Source: Siminovitchia terrae
GTDB lineage: Bacteria > Bacillota > Bacilli > Bacillales > Bacillaceae_C
NCBI RefSeq assembly: GCF_003605405.2
Contig: NZ_QYTW02000009.1
Location: 1 to 64,000, forward strand
Length of the DNA: 64,000 nucleotides
Direction of reading: 5' to 3'
Shown here: one piece after another, positions 1-9,931 of the stretch
Numbering within the stretch: the stretch's first letter is position 1
How the letters are laid out: the number at the start of each line of letters is the position of its first letter
Program-made: the position numbers and the translations under genes
The notes under the pieces: model-generated
What the model was told of the DNA's origin: nothing
Seen by the model: the letters and a program-made list of their open reading frames with translations, nothing else
The model's database searches: none

Positions 1-527
1 AAAAATTAAATAGCTGGAGCTTATTTGGCATGCCTTTTTTTGAAAACCCTATGAAAATGACCATCTCCTCATCAGATTACACTCCATTTCCAGTAAATTT
101 TTGGGAATTCAGGAATTTACTCGTTTGGAATACCGAGAGTATATTTATATCAGTTGAAGAGTAAAAAGACTCACTTAAATAATAAATTTATGCATTTTAT
201 TTAAAAGTTTACTAGATATATATGACACATTTTGTAGGTTATGCCTAAAAAGAACAAATTCCATCAATTTTTTTAACGTATTATCATACAGAAAATATAT
301 AAAACAGAAAATATAGTCTTGTATTTTTATATTCAAAAACGTGAAATTCCCCTTGTAGACTATATTTTTTGAAAAGTTGATAAAATGTACCTATATACTT
401 TTTTTGGAAGCCTATTTATAATAGATATAATTTAGTAAATATCTACCCATTATATTTGGTGCAAAATGGCGATTTTTCAAACATAAGAAATTTTGCAAGT
501 CAAATCTTGTAGAATGGAGTAGGTAAT
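1..527. other. AT-rich intergenic stretch, no gene seen
   Basis: The first half kilobase is strongly AT-rich and has stops in all frames. I see no RNA gene and no start preceded by a ribosome-binding site. A short direct repeat of ACAGAAAATATA occurs twice near 288-318. The stretch probably holds the promoter of the small gene that begins at 528, but I cannot place it. Confidence 0.5.
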
Positions 528-707
528 ATGAAAAATGAAGAGAGTAAAACCAGATCGATGGATCCAGTGATAAAAAAGTGTATGAAGCATTTGGAAATCA
601 TTGGAGCAGATGATAAAACAAGGCAAATTGTTTATATGTATATGAAGACACTGGAAGATAAGTTGACAAAGGTGAATGAAAAAGAACTCGATCACCAATC
701 CCCTTAA
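528..707 (+). CDS. Small uncharacterised protein, 59 aa
   Basis: The ATG follows a good ribosome-binding site (GGAG/TAGG) and the gene ends directly in an intrinsic terminator, so it looks like a real monocistronic gene. The product is charged, rich in Lys and Met, without signal peptide or membrane segment, and probably helical. The sequence runs MKNEESKTRS... to ...KELDHQSP. I do not recognise the family. Function is unknown. Confidence 0.6.
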   Translation: MKNEESKTRSMDPVIKKCMKHLEIIGADDKTRQIVYMYMKTLEDKLTKVNEKELDHQSP

Positions 708-735
708 ACAATCGGAAAACCCGGTTGTTTTTTTG
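707..735 (+). terminator. Intrinsic terminator of the 59-aa gene
   Basis: A 9-bp stem (AACAATCGG paired with CCGGTTGTT, one T-G wobble) with loop AAAAC is followed by a T-run. It overlaps the stop codon of the upstream gene. Confidence 0.85.
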
Positions 736-1507
736 TTATATGGGAAATTATAAAATTCTATGCTTGTGTATATCTTGTTTATCAGATTGTGCTGTGTCCA
801 GCTCCAGCACCTATCGACTAGCAGACTTCGCGCCTAATGTGCTCTTGCGGTAAGGATGTTAACCTCACCTCGTCGCAAAGCTGCACGAAGTTTACTCAAA
901 GAAGTTGTCACGAGGTAATTCAAGAAGGCTGCTTTCCTACGATAAGTTAACATCGGCTCCGACGTACAGGACGTCCTAGTGCAAGCGAAGCGACAGGATG
1001 TCGCGATTGAGCCTGCCGAGTCCCATCGGTTCGAGGTCATAAGACGCCACAGGACGTGGCGATATTCGGCGGCCAGCGCTTGTCGCCCCTAAACGCCGTT
1101 TTCATGTACATCGATGAACAGGCGCTTGCGCTTTTGTTCTTATGTGACGGGTTCCAGCAACTGGCCGATTGTTTCCTCTTTCTATGGTAAGTAACATAAA
1201 CTCCGGTAAAGTAGGAAGCTCTTAGTACAGTGAGCGATGAGGTGTTACGTTTCAATCCTGCCGGATCTGCGGAATGTGGGGCTTTGGCTTATGAGGTCGT
1301 CCTGTTGTTCGGTTGCAAGTGCTAGGGTTTGAGGTCACAAGTCAATCAGCTATGGAGGTTGAAAAGCATTACTGCTTTCCTTGTGCTTGCTGACCCTGAA
1401 CAGCCACCCTCACTTTTCCTGTAGCTTTTCGACGGAAAAAACATTATATTATAATTGGTTTCCAAATGAATAGTTGGAGCCAGGTCAATCGAAAGTGAGG
1501 AAAAGGT
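736..1507. repeat. Family A repeat copy 1 in a 770-bp intergenic region
   Basis: From about 795 to 1345 the sequence shares long blocks with other intergenic regions of the window. Examples are the CCAGCTCCAG start, the AGTGCAAGCGAAGCGACAGG core near 980-1000 and the tail ACAGGCGCTTGCGCTTTTGT near 1120, all seen again at 60.17-60.50 kb. Short open frames here lack ribosome-binding sites. A TATAAT at 1450-1455 is a plausible -10 for the PBP gene, with a poor -35. Confidence 0.65.
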
Positions 1508-3589
1508 ATGGACCTACTTCATAAAATAAAGGATAGTATTTGGAAATTCTGGAAAAAAGCCCATCTTAATCAGATATTACTATTGGTTATTTCGTTAGTG
1601 ATCTTGATTGGTCTATCATATTTTGCTTATTTGGCGAGTGCCGCCAATGTTGAATCTTTGAAAAAAGGATTGGCACAAGCAACCGTTATTTATGACAAAG
1701 ATGGTGATGAAGCGAGTAAGATTTCTGCCAACCGGATGGAAGGTGTGCCGATTGCGGAGGTTCCTCAAAACTTAAAGGACGCCGTTGTTGCTATAGAAGA
1801 CCATCGTTTTTATAAGCATAGAGGATTCGATGTTTATGGTATTTCCCGTGCGTTTTTTAAAAATCTGTTTGCTGGAAGAATTACGGCTGGAGGAAGTACT
1901 CTTACGCAGCAGTTAACCAAGAATGCCCTCCTTTCTCCAGAGCGGACATATAAGAGAAAGCTCGAAGAAATTTTCTTGGCAGTCGAAATCGAGAAGAAGT
2001 TTACGAAGGATGAAATATTGGAAATGTATTTAAACCAAGCCTTCTTTGGTAGCGGAGGTTGGGGAGTCCAGAATGCATCCAAAAAGTTTTTTGGTAAGGA
2101 TGTAAGTCAAGTTACGCTTAGTGAAGCAGCGATGCTGGCAGGAATTGTGAATAGACCATCAGCCCTTGACCCATATAAAAATTATGATGCATCAGTTGAG
2201 AGACGAAATCTTGTTTTAAAGCAGATGTTGAATTTTGAAATGATTAGTGAATCAGAATATCAAGAAGCTGTTAATGAGAAAATTGTACTTGAAGACAAAG
2301 GAGAAGACCCGCTCAAAGGAAAGTATCCTTATTATGTAGACGCCGTTTTGAATGAGGCTATTAACCAATACGGTTTAACTCAGGAAGAAATACTGACGCG
2401 AGGTTATAAAATCTACACAGAGATGGATCAAAATGTTCAGGCTGGTTTAGAAAGGGTATATGCAAATAACTCTCTTTTTCCAGTAAGTCCAGACGGAACG
2501 CTTGCGCAAAGCGGGGCCATCATGCTTGACCCTAAGACAGGAGGAATCCGTGGATTAATCGGCGGCAGAGGTGAACACTCATTCCGTGCATATAACAGGG
2601 CGACACAATTAAAGGCACAACCAGGTTCCGTTATGAAGCCTATTGCTGTATACACACCTGCGCTTGAAGAAGGTTATACGGCAGAATCTATGTTAAAAGA
2701 TGAAGAGGGCATGACATTTGGGAACTATAAACCGAAAAATTTTAATGGGCAATACGCAGGAGAAGTCCAGTTGTATACTGCTGTTGAACAATCACTAAAT
2801 GTTCCGGCTGTCTGGCTTTTGAATGAAATGGGGTTGGATAAAGGGATTGCATCCACTAAGGAATTCGGGCTGCCTATCCAAAAAGAAGATGAAAACCTTA
2901 GCCTGGCTTTGGGTGGCACGACCACCGGGTATTCCCCACAGCAAATGGCAGAGGCTTATTCAGTTTTTGCTAATGAAGGAAAAAGGGAAAAAAGCCATAT
3001 TATTACGAAAATCGTCGGACCTACAGAGAATGTAGAAGGCGAATTCAAGCCAAAAACCAAACGGGTGACAAGTCGTAAAACTGCCGAAAAAATGACAGCC
3101 ATCCTTCTTAATGTAGTAGAGACAGGGACTGGGCGGAACGCAAAAGTTCCTGAGTATGAAATTGCCGGAAAAACCGGGTCAACACAGCTTCCTTATCCGG
3201 AAATAAAAGATGGTACGAAAGACCAATGGTTTGTCGGCTATACGCCGAACCTTGTGGGAGCTGTCTGGCTTGGTTATGATTTAACCGATAGAAACCATTA
3301 TTTAAGAGGTTCAAGCAGTGAAACAGTTGTCCCTATTTTCCGCTCGATGATGGAGCAGACATTACCTCATGTTGAAAAAAGCGAGTTTGGGACACCATCC
3401 ATCAATGAGCGTCTTGAGGAAGAACGGAAAAAAGAAGAGAAATCCTTAAAAGAACAACTGAAAAATTTTGATGATAAGATGATTGATGAAGCAAAAAAAT
3501 GGAAAGATAAATTGGAAAACGGAAAGAGCAGTTTTAAAAAGCTTGAAGAAAAGCTAAAAGAAACGTATAGGCGATTCCAAAATGAATAA
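1508..3589 (+). CDS. Bifunctional class A penicillin-binding protein (PBP1A family)
   Basis: This 693-aa protein would polymerise glycan strands and cross-link peptides outside the membrane. A short cytoplasmic N-terminus is followed by one membrane anchor (residues about 23-45). The glycosyltransferase 51 domain carries EDHRFYKH (97-104, catalytic Glu97) and GGSTLTQQLTKN (128-139). The transpeptidase domain carries SVMK (374-377, Ser374), SLN (429-431) and KTGS (555-558). The last 60 residues are a highly charged, probably coiled-coil tail. Length and motifs resemble PbpF/PbpG of B. subtilis. In B. subtilis pbpF lies beside hemE; that place is empty here, so this may be the relocated equivalent, but I do not assign a symbol. 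The start follows GTGAGGAAAAGGT. Confidence 0.9.
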   Translation: MDLLHKIKDSIWKFWKKAHLNQILLLVISLVILIGLSYFAYLASAANVESLKKGLAQATVIYDKDGDEASKISANRMEGVPIAEVPQNLKDAVVAIEDHRFYKHRGFDVYGISRAFFKNLFAGRITAGGSTLTQQLTKNALLSPERTYKRKLEEIFLAVEIEKKFTKDEILEMYLNQAFFGSGGWGVQNASKKFFGKDVSQVTLSEAAMLAGIVNRPSALDPYKNYDASVERRNLVLKQMLNFEMISESEYQEAVNEKIVLEDKGEDPLKGKYPYYVDAVLNEAINQYGLTQEEILTRGYKIYTEMDQNVQAGLERVYANNSLFPVSPDGTLAQSGAIMLDPKTGGIRGLIGGRGEHSFRAYNRATQLKAQPGSVMKPIAVYTPALEEGYTAESMLKDEEGMTFGNYKPKNFNGQYAGEVQLYTAVEQSLNVPAVWLLNEMGLDKGIASTKEFGLPIQKEDENLSLALGGTTTGYSPQQMAEAYSVFANEGKREKSHIITKIVGPTENVEGEFKPKTKRVTSRKTAEKMTAILLNVVETGTGRNAKVPEYEIAGKTGSTQLPYPEIKDGTKDQWFVGYTPNLVGAVWLGYDLTDRNHYLRGSSSETVVPIFRSMMEQTLPHVEKSEFGTPSINERLEEERKKEEKSLKEQLKNFDDKMIDEAKKWKDKLENGKSSFKKLEEKLKETYRRFQNE

Positions 3590-3696
3590 CTTTGTTAATT
3601 TTTGAAGTTTTATATGATTTATGTCACAGAAGATGAAATTTTTGTCGATATATGAGAGAATACTTATTGGTTAAAACATAGAGGAGGCATGTAAGA

Positions 3697-5076
3697 ATGG
3701 AATTCCGCATTGAACGGGATACGATTGGTGAAATTAAAGTGCCTGCAGATAAATACTGGGGCGCACAAACTCAGCGGAGCAAGCAGAATTTTAAAATTGG
3801 AAATGAAAAAATGCCTTTGGAAGTCATTAAGGCTTTTGCTCAATTAAAAAAAGCTGCTGCATTCACAAATAATGGGCTTGGTAAGTTATCTGATGCCAAG
3901 AAGGAAGCGATCGTTACAGCATGTGATGAAGTGCTGGACGGTAAATTCGACGAACATTTTCCGCTGGTTGTATGGCAGACGGGAAGCGGCACACAGTCCA
4001 ACATGAATGTGAATGAGGTTCTTGCTCGTAGAGCTAATGAATTATTACCAGAGGGTTCTGAAGAAAAGGTTCATCCAAATGATGATATCAACATGTCCCA
4101 GAGCTCTAACGATACATTCCCGACAGCAATGCATATTGCTGCATATCATGCAATTTACCATGACTTGATTCCTGCCTTGGGCCAATTGAAACAAACGCTT
4201 TTTGAAAAAGAAAAAGCGAATATGGATATTATTAAAATTGGCCGCACTCATTTGCAGGATGCTACTCCACTCACGCTTGGCCAAGAAATCAGCGGTTGGA
4301 GAGCAATGGTTGAAAAAAGTGAGAAAATGATCAAAGAAAGTGCCGAACATCTTCTTAACCTGGCTATTGGAGGAACGGCTGTCGGCACAGGGATCAATGC
4401 TGAACCTATCTTTGGCGACAAAGTGGCGGAACAGCTAAGTAGGCAAACCGGATATTCTTTTGTTTCATCTGACAATAAGTTCCACGCTCTAACAAGCCAT
4501 GATGAAATTGTTTTCGTGCATGGAGCATTGAAGGGACTTGCTGGCGATTTGACAAAAATTGCGAACGATGTTCGCTGGCTTGCCAGCGGTCCACGCAGCG
4601 GTATTGGAGAAATTTCGATTCCTGCCAATGAACCGGGAAGTTCTATCATGCCTGGAAAAGTGAATCCGACACAAAGTGAGGCACTTACAATGGTTGGAGT
4701 TCAAGTGTTTGGTAACGATGCGGCTATCGGCTTTGCTGCAAGCCAAGGAAATTTTGAATTAAACGTTTATAAACCGGTAATTATTTACAACTTCTTACAG
4801 TCAGTTCACCTACTTGCAGACTCAATGATTTCATTTAATGAAAAATGTGTCCAAGGTCTTGAGCCGAATATTGAAGTCATTGAGGAGAATGTGAACCGTT
4901 CACTCATGCTCGTTACAGCGCTGAACCCTCATATCGGATATGAAAAAGCTGCTGAAATTGCCAAGCTTGCATTCAAAGAAGGTACAACTTTGAAAGAAGC
5001 TGCTATCAAAACTGGATATTTGACAGAAGAGCAATACGACGAATGGATTGATCCGAAAAAAATGGTTCATCTATAA
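3697..5076 (+). CDS. fumC: Class II fumarate hydratase
   Basis: Fumarase of the TCA cycle, interconverting fumarate and (S)-malate in the cytoplasm. The 459 aa match the iron-independent class II family. Visible motifs are SSNDTFPT (136-143), [10 protein letters not shown] (182-191) and the family signature [11 protein letters not shown] (314-324) with the catalytic Ser loop. The ATG follows GAGGAGG with good spacing. The gene stands alone between the PBP gene and a bidirectional terminator. The B. subtilis orthologue is called citG and lies elsewhere on its chromosome, so this position is a local arrangement. Confidence 0.95.
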   Translation: MEFRIERDTIGEIKVPADKYWGAQTQRSKQNFKIGNEKMPLEVIKAFAQLKKAAAFTNNGLGKLSDAKKEAIVTACDEVLDGKFDEHFPLVVWQTGSGTQSNMNVNEVLARRANELLPEGSEEKVHPNDDINMSQSSNDTFPTAMHIAAYHAIYHDLIPALGQLKQTLFEKEKANMDIIKIGRTHLQDATPLTLGQEISGWRAMVEKSEKMIKESAEHLLNLAIGGTAVGTGINAEPIFGDKVAEQLSRQTGYSFVSSDNKFHALTSHDEIVFVHGALKGLAGDLTKIANDVRWLASGPRSGIGEISIPANEPGSSIMPGKVNPTQSEALTMVGVQVFGNDAAIGFAASQGNFELNVYKPVIIYNFLQSVHLLADSMISFNEKCVQGLEPNIEVIEENVNRSLMLVTALNPHIGYEKAAEIAKLAFKEGTTLKEAAIKTGYLTEEQYDEWIDPKKMVHL

Positions 5077-5102
5077 AGAAAAGCGTAGGGCGACGCTTAG
5101 CA

Positions 5103-5144
5103 GGGGTCAGACCCCCTTTAGTCTCCTAAAGGGGGTCTGACCCC
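5103..5144. repeat. Perfect 19-bp fold-back built on GGGGTCAGACCCC
   Basis: Two perfectly complementary 19-nt arms (5103-5121 and 5126-5144) surround a TCTC loop. Each arm contains a sub-palindrome (GGGGTCAGACCCC and GGGGTCTGACCCC), so the segment can form one long hairpin or two small ones. It sits between fumC and the fumC/SASP terminator and has no T-run of its own. Such motifs are typical of dispersed REP-like elements. Confidence 0.8.
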
Positions 5145-5150
5145 ATACGA

Positions 5151-5177
5151 AAGGCCCCCGAATTTTCGGGGGCCTTT
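5151..5177. terminator. Bidirectional terminator between fumC and the SASP gene
   Basis: A 10-bp perfect stem (AAGGCCCCCG / CGGGGGCCTT) with a six-base loop is followed by T's on the plus strand and ends in AAAGG-type symmetry on the other. It can serve both convergent genes. Confidence 0.85.
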
Positions 5178-5195
5178 TTGCCATGTTATATTCAC

Positions 5196-5399
5196 TTATT
5201 GTTGAGGGTAACCGCCAAGCTGTTGTTGCGCCATTGCAACGAGACGCTTTGTAATTTCTCCACCGACAGAACCGTTAGCACGTGAAGTTGTATCTGCACC
5301 AAGATTCACGCCAAATTCCTGGGCGATTTCAACCTTCATTTGGTCAATTGCTTGCTCAGCACCAGAAACCAAAATTTGATTTGAATTGTTATTAGCCAT
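5196..5399 (-). CDS. sspB: Alpha/beta-type small acid-soluble spore protein
   Basis: This 67-aa protein coats and protects DNA in the dormant spore and is degraded at germination. It has the family's conserved blocks: the GPR protease site around VEIAQEFG and the second helix region [20 protein letters not shown]. The start chosen is the ATG behind AAGGAGATGACAAC; an upstream in-frame ATG lacks a ribosome-binding site. The neighbouring yheE/yheC-D genes match the sspB locus of B. subtilis, so the symbol rests on family plus position. Confidence 0.9.
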   Translation of the reverse strand: MANNNSNQILVSGAEQAIDQMKVEIAQEFGVNLGADTTSRANGSVGGEITKRLVAMAQQQLGGYPQQ

Positions 5400-5633
5400 G
5401 TTGTCATCTCCTTGTTTGTTGATAATAAGATTGGCTGGGTTAGTCGGATTTGCACCGACACACATGCATGTGACCTTCTTGGAATTTAACCCATCGTTTA
5501 TAATATTTATTATGTTTTTTCAAAATGAAAATATGCAGGAGGGGGAGTGGAAGTTTTTACCTGATGTAATAGCCGGGTGTCATACATGTATTCTTCATTT
5601 CACGAAAAGATATATGAAAGGAGGAGGGTACGT

Positions 5634-5882
5634 ATGAATTACTGTCGGTTATGTAACGGAATATCGCTTGAAAATCAGACTTGCTTCATATGCATGGGAA
5701 TTTTGAAGGATCAAGGCAAAATATATGACTTCTACGATGATTACTCTCCTTATATGGAGATTGAATTGAATAAATTGGCTGACGGCGATCCTGAGAGCTT
5801 CCAAAAGTCGGAATGTGTTCACTTATTTGTTTGTGAAGCGTGCGGAACACAGCAAGAATTGAAAATTTTTTATGGGTGTTAA
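5634..5882 (+). CDS. Small zinc-ribbon protein, 82 aa
   Basis: The product has three CxxC pairs (CRLC, CFIC near the N-terminus, CEAC near the C-terminus) and is acidic between them, so a structural zinc site is likely. The ATG lies behind a strong AAAGGAGGAGGG site, which excludes the longer upstream frame. I do not recognise a named family. It stands divergent from the SASP gene and convergent with the 65-aa gene, inside a sporulation neighbourhood. Confidence 0.75.
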   Translation: MNYCRLCNGISLENQTCFICMGILKDQGKIYDFYDDYSPYMEIELNKLADGDPESFQKSECVHLFVCEACGTQQELKIFYGC

Positions 5883-5889
5883 CATAAGA

Positions 5890-5913
5890 AAGGGACCCAT
5901 TATCGAGTCCCCC
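5890..5913 (-). terminator. Probable terminator of the 65-aa gene
   Basis: GGGAC and GTCCC form a short stem just beyond the stop at 5916. On the minus strand it is followed by TTTCTT. The stem is short, so confidence is moderate. Confidence 0.45.
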
Positions 5914-5915
5914 GG

Positions 5916-6113
5916 TTATTCCATACTTTCCTGTGGCGGATCCTCAGGAAAAAAATCAGTGGATTGTTCTATGTTTGTTGAATCTTCTCTCATAAAAACA
6001 GATCCTCCGGACATTCCTTCATTCTCCATCCGGTCTACATCCATGAAATATTTTTCTCGACCTTCATGGTTTGAATCTGGCAGAAAGTTATCTTTCACCT
6101 TTTTCTTTTCCAT
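5916..6113 (-). CDS. Small acidic hypothetical protein, 65 aa
   Basis: The start follows AAGGAGGCTGAATACG, a strong site that rejects the longer frame starting 54 bases upstream. The product is hydrophilic and acidic towards the C-terminus, without Cys or membrane segments. I do not recognise the family. Its position next to SASP and yheE suggests, but does not show, a sporulation link. Confidence 0.65.
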   Translation of the reverse strand: MEKKKVKDNFLPDSNHEGREKYFMDVDRMENEGMSGGSVFMREDSTNIEQSTDFFPEDPPQESME

Positions 6114-6185
6114 CGTATTCAGCCTCCTTAGGGGTAGTTTGGGCTGCTTATACGATAGATCATACATATAAAAAGTTGGAAAAAA

Positions 6186-6404
6186 TTATCGTTGCTGATC
6201 GTAAACATGAAAAAGCATTAAATCATGCACCTGCTTTTCCAATGCAGTCTCGTATTGACTGACTGGCCTCTCCAATTTCCATTCGATTCTTCCGTTCTTG
6301 TGATAGACACCTTCCATTCTTTTTCCGGAGAAATAAAATGAAAATGACCACCCTGGAATTCGCTCTTCTTTATAGAGAGGCTTATATTGAAAGTGCTGTA
6401 GCAC
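6186..6404 (-). CDS. yheE: YheE family protein, 72 aa
   Basis: A small soluble protein of unknown function matching YheE in length and position between sspB and yheC/yheD. It starts with GTG behind GAGGTGATCCCGC. It is rich in aromatic residues and has no Cys. The next gene upstream on the same strand is the YheC/D spore-coat-associated protein, with about 60 bases between them, so co-expression is plausible. Confidence 0.75.
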   Translation of the reverse strand: MLQHFQYKPLYKEERIPGWSFSFYFSGKRMEGVYHKNGRIEWKLERPVSQYETALEKQVHDLMLFHVYDQQR

Positions 6405-6465
6405 GCGGGATCACCTCGGCTTTTAGAACTATTCTAACAATTATTTTAAAAAGAATCTAAGATTA

Positions 6466-7827
6466 TCACTCCCAAAGAAGTTGGGGAGAATGGATCGTTT
6501 TTTCCGTCAAATGAACTGCGAATGCAAGGGCGAGTTTGCTAGTCAATGCATCGGATTCTTTTAATCCGGGATGGGAGAATATTTGGCGTCCCGGTTTTGA
6601 ATTGGCCTCAAACATCCAAACTTTCCCATTACAGTCTATTCCAAGATCAAAGCCGATTTCCGCAACAATCCCTCCTATATTATCTTCAATAGCAGCAGCC
6701 AGATCCAGTGCAGCTTTATGAAGTTTATTTTGATAAATTTCCCTTTCCTCTTCTTCCGGAAAAACTTCTTCAAGGGATCGGACAACCCCTCCAAACCTGG
6801 AATGAGTGGTAGGGCTGCCATCTCCAGCTATTTTAGCGGCGATTGCACTGATATTCCATTGGCCGCTTTCATTTTTATTGACATGGACACGAAAATCCAT
6901 CGGCTTTTTGTTGAGCCGTCGAAGCCGGATTCCCTGCTGTACTATCAATTTCTCAGATTCTTTCCCTTTGTACGTGTGGTTGATTAAGCCTTCGATGGAA
7001 GAAAATTTATAAAGTCGGCTTTTTTTATCAAAAAAACGGCAATAGAAATCTCCTTTTGCTGGATCATAGAGAACTTGACGAATCTTTTCTCCGTTGCTTC
7101 CGTCCGCCTTTTTCAAATATACATGCCCATAGGTTTCGACCATCCGTTCAATATCCGAAAATGACCTGAATGGATGGGTTTCAGGGAGATAATGTTCGGC
7201 ACGGGAATCATTGCACAACCGCTCATGTAGTTCCAGCTTGTTGAAAAATCCTGGGTTATACCAAGGGATCAGATAGTCATTTTCCATTTTTTCTTTTACT
7301 TTTTGGAAAGAGGGCTGGCCTTCGCTCAAACGGTTTGGCAGCCGGTCATATACTACATTGGGAAAAGGAACGATCCTTTTCTTCCAGCTTTGTTCGTGAT
7401 AGAAAAATCCATTTATGACCCCTTTTTCCCAATCAACATGCTTTTCACCGAATAAAAAAGGGACCGCTCCGACAGAGGCCTGTACGGACATTTGATTGGC
7501 GAAATTTTTTGTCCTTTCTCCGACAGGCAATAATTGAAAAGGTGTAAAACCTGACGTGAAAATGCCTACAAGGGGACCGAGATATAATGCTTCATCATCT
7601 TCAAAGAGGCAGAGTGACGAAACAAATTCAGGGATTCCCAAAATTTTAGCCAAACTTGAACTGATGGAAATTACATTTCTTCCATTCGGGTGCCGGCTGC
7701 ATTCAGCTTCTGCAGCATTGGAACCAAATAAGACAAATTGATGTTTCCCCTTAGGCTGAAATTCCCGCGGATAATATAGTTTTATCTCGTTACTGTCAAA
7801 CATTTCACATTTATATCGAACCCTCAT
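6466..7827 (-). CDS. YheC/YheD-type ATP-grasp protein
   Basis: A 453-aa protein of the family annotated in Bacillus as endospore coat-associated YheC/YheD. The C-terminal half has an ATP-grasp fold: KKADGSNGEKI, a basic segment, and GFDLGIDCNGKVWMFEANSK with the metal-binding Glu/Asn, followed by PGRQIF. The N-terminal half is the family's own domain. The substrate is not known. B. subtilis carries two paralogues in tandem (yheC, yheD); only one is present here, so I do not choose between the names. The ATG lies behind AAAAGGAGGGC. Confidence 0.85.
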   Translation of the reverse strand: MRVRYKCEMFDSNEIKLYYPREFQPKGKHQFVLFGSNAAEAECSRHPNGRNVISISSSLAKILGIPEFVSSLCLFEDDEALYLGPLVGIFTSGFTPFQLLPVGERTKNFANQMSVQASVGAVPFLFGEKHVDWEKGVINGFFYHEQSWKKRIVPFPNVVYDRLPNRLSEGQPSFQKVKEKMENDYLIPWYNPGFFNKLELHERLCNDSRAEHYLPETHPFRSFSDIERMVETYGHVYLKKADGSNGEKIRQVLYDPAKGDFYCRFFDKKSRLYKFSSIEGLINHTYKGKESEKLIVQQGIRLRRLNKKPMDFRVHVNKNESGQWNISAIAAKIAGDGSPTTHSRFGGVVRSLEEVFPEEEEREIYQNKLHKAALDLAAAIEDNIGGIVAEIGFDLGIDCNGKVWMFEANSKPGRQIFSHPGLKESDALTSKLALAFAVHLTEKTIHSPQLLWE

Positions 7828-8323
7828 ACAAAAGCCCTCCTTTTAAAAGGTGTCCATATTTGCCCTTGTGCACCATTATTATTTATAATCAGTTCAGACC
7901 GTACAATGCCGAACAACGGAACTAGGCGGATTCCCCATATCGTATGACGGAGAATATGTCCTTGTTCAAGAGAAAGTATAAAATCAAATAGGGTTAACTT
8001 CGACGGATAGAAGGTCCTGGTGCCGACGACGTATAGGAAGTCATGTCTTGAGCCTGCGACGTACAGGAAGTACTAGTGCAAGCGAAGCGACAGGAGGTCG
8101 CGTCCTGAGCCTGCCGACGCCACAGGACGTTAAGTCAAGTCAGTGATGGTGATGGCTGAGGAACAGCCTCATTTCAATTCGCCTTGTAAATAGCATTTTG
8201 GTTCGAAAGTGAAATTACCTTAGTTCTGTTCTAGCGCCATAACCCTGTAAAAGATCAAACTGCTTTCCTTTGGTGGCTGAAAAACTGTTACCTGAGGAAC
8301 CATCCCTAAAGGAGAGAAAATGT
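7828..8323. repeat. Intergenic region with family A repeat copy 2
   Basis: This divergent region between yheC/D and yheB carries at about 8009-8192 a family A copy. It has two successive versions of the core (GACGTATAGGAAG then GACGTACAGGAAG, followed by AGTGCAAGCGAAGCGACAGG) and the TGAGCCTGCC box. No gene is visible. The last 20 bases hold the yheB ribosome-binding site. Confidence 0.65.
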
Positions 8324-9463
8324 ATGTCAAGCTGGTTTACAATCATACCTTTCATGGTTATTATCGGAGCCGTAATAGGAGGATTCACCAACTTTTTGGC
8401 AATCCGGATGCTGTTTCGGCCATATCGCACGCTCTATATTGGCAAATGGCAGGTACCATTTACACCAGGCTTAATTCCGAAGCGACAGGGTGAATTGGCA
8501 GCCCAAATCGGAAAGCTCGTTGTAGGCTATCTGGTAACGCCTGAAAGCATTTATAAAAAACTGACAGATGAGTCGTTCAAACGTGATACAGAGGAATGGA
8601 TTCACACCAAATTGAACAGTTGGCTGGAAAAAGGGGTGACACCGGAAGAAATACTGAACCAATTTGGAATGAGTAATCCCGTGGAGAAAATGAAGTCAGT
8701 GATCGATAAGGCGATTGAAAAAAAATATGTCTCACTTAAAATGAAGTATCTGAACGAGCCGATAGGGGATATTCTGCCCGATCAGCTTACAGAAACTATT
8801 TACAGCAAAATCCCCGGATTGGCCGATCAAATCATTAAAAAAGGGGAAGATTATTTTTCCAGCGATGAGGGAAAAGAAAAAATCAGGCTCATGATCGAGA
8901 ATTTTTTGAAAAACAGAGGAAAGCTTTGGAATCTGGTTCAGATGTTCATTGGTGAAGAGCAACTGGCGGATAAAATGCAGCCGGAAATTATGAGGTTTCT
9001 TCATAATAAAGGAACAAGGGATCTCCTGATATCCATTTTAGAAGAGGAAGGACGAAAGTTAGAACAAAGAAAGTTGGAAGAGTTTTATTCTGGAGTAAAT
9101 GAGGAGAAAGTCCTGCATTTTTTAAAAAAGGAGGCAGCCGAGCTTTTTCCGCTTGAAGGGTATTTGCAAAAACCTGTTAAAGAGCTGATTGAACCATATA
9201 AAATTCAACTGTTGGATAGGGGAGTGCCACGGCTGCTTGCATCAGCAGGCGAATATTTAACGCAACAATCGGGTGAAATCCTTGAGCGTTTTCAAGTGGA
9301 GGATATTGTACGGAAGGAAATTGAGTTATTTTCCCTTGAGCGCTTGGAAGAACTGGTTATAGCTGTTGCAAAAAAAGAACTCGTGATGATTACTTACCTT
9401 GGCGCACTGCTTGGGGGCTTGATCGGCATGATCCAAGGAATCATTGTAACGGTCACTTCATAG
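8324..9463 (+). CDS. yheB: DUF445 membrane protein YheB
   Basis: A 379-aa protein with one membrane segment at each end (N-terminal [16 protein letters not shown] and C-terminal [18 protein letters not shown]) and a long helical, charged middle, the standard DUF445 architecture and the expected YheB length. Function is unknown. The ATG at 8324 follows AAAGGAGAG; the in-frame ATG 54 bases earlier lies near the repeat and has no ribosome-binding site. yheA follows after 30 bases, so the two form an operon. Confidence 0.9.
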   Translation: MSSWFTIIPFMVIIGAVIGGFTNFLAIRMLFRPYRTLYIGKWQVPFTPGLIPKRQGELAAQIGKLVVGYLVTPESIYKKLTDESFKRDTEEWIHTKLNSWLEKGVTPEEILNQFGMSNPVEKMKSVIDKAIEKKYVSLKMKYLNEPIGDILPDQLTETIYSKIPGLADQIIKKGEDYFSSDEGKEKIRLMIENFLKNRGKLWNLVQMFIGEEQLADKMQPEIMRFLHNKGTRDLLISILEEEGRKLEQRKLEEFYSGVNEEKVLHFLKKEAAELFPLEGYLQKPVKELIEPYKIQLLDRGVPRLLASAGEYLTQQSGEILERFQVEDIVRKEIELFSLERLEELVIAVAKKELVMITYLGALLGGLIGMIQGIIVTVTS

Positions 9464-9493
9464 TATGTTACACTTGGGTGAGGAGGGATGATC

Positions 9494-9841
9494 ATGAACA
9501 ACTTGTATGACTTTGCGTACGACCTTGAAAAAGCGATGCGAAACAGTGATGAATTCAAGCATTTGAAAGAGATGTATGGATCTGTTACTAACGACAGTGA
9601 AGCAAGTAGAATGTTTGACGAGTTCCGCAATGTCCAGATGCAGCTTCAGCAAAAACAAATGGAAGGGCAGCATATTTCGGAGGAAGAGGTTATGCATGCT
9701 CAGGAAATAGCCAACAGAGTGCAGCAAAATGAGAAAGTGACTAGACTCATGGAAGCAGAACAGCGGATGAGTATGACAATTGCAGAACTGAATAAAATTA
9801 TCATGAAGCCGCTGGATGAATTATATAGTTCTTTTTCTTAA
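9494..9841 (+). CDS. yheA: YlbF/YmcA family protein YheA
   Basis: A 115-aa, all-helical protein of the YlbF/YmcA family. Paralogues form the RicAFT complex that influences RNase Y, sporulation and competence; the role of YheA itself is not established. The ATG at 9494 is chosen because GGAGGGATGATC gives correct spacing, while the ATG six bases earlier lies within the Shine-Dalgarno. It is co-transcribed with yheB and ends at a compound terminator. Confidence 0.9.
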   Translation: MNNLYDFAYDLEKAMRNSDEFKHLKEMYGSVTNDSEASRMFDEFRNVQMQLQQKQMEGQHISEEEVMHAQEIANRVQQNEKVTRLMEAEQRMSMTIAELNKIIMKPLDELYSSFS

Positions 9842-9931
9842 AAAGGCTCCTCTTTGTGTGGTGACCCCCAAAAGTTAGATTTTTGACTCTAACTTTCGGG
9901 GTGCACTTCACTGAGGGGCTTTTTTTGAACG
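9841..9931 (+). terminator. yheA terminator interrupted by a nested hairpin
   Basis: The outer arms AAAAGGCTCCTC and GAGGGGCTTTTTTT form a normal rho-independent terminator. Between them sits a second inverted repeat (GACCCC...AAAGTTAGA paired with TCTAACTTT...GGGGT, about 9865-9905), so the loop is itself a long hairpin. Confidence 0.75.

Noticed and set aside
834-1255. Minus-strand open frames in the 0.8-1.3 kb region
   Set aside because: They lie inside family A repeat DNA, have no ribosome-binding sites and no similarity to known proteins.
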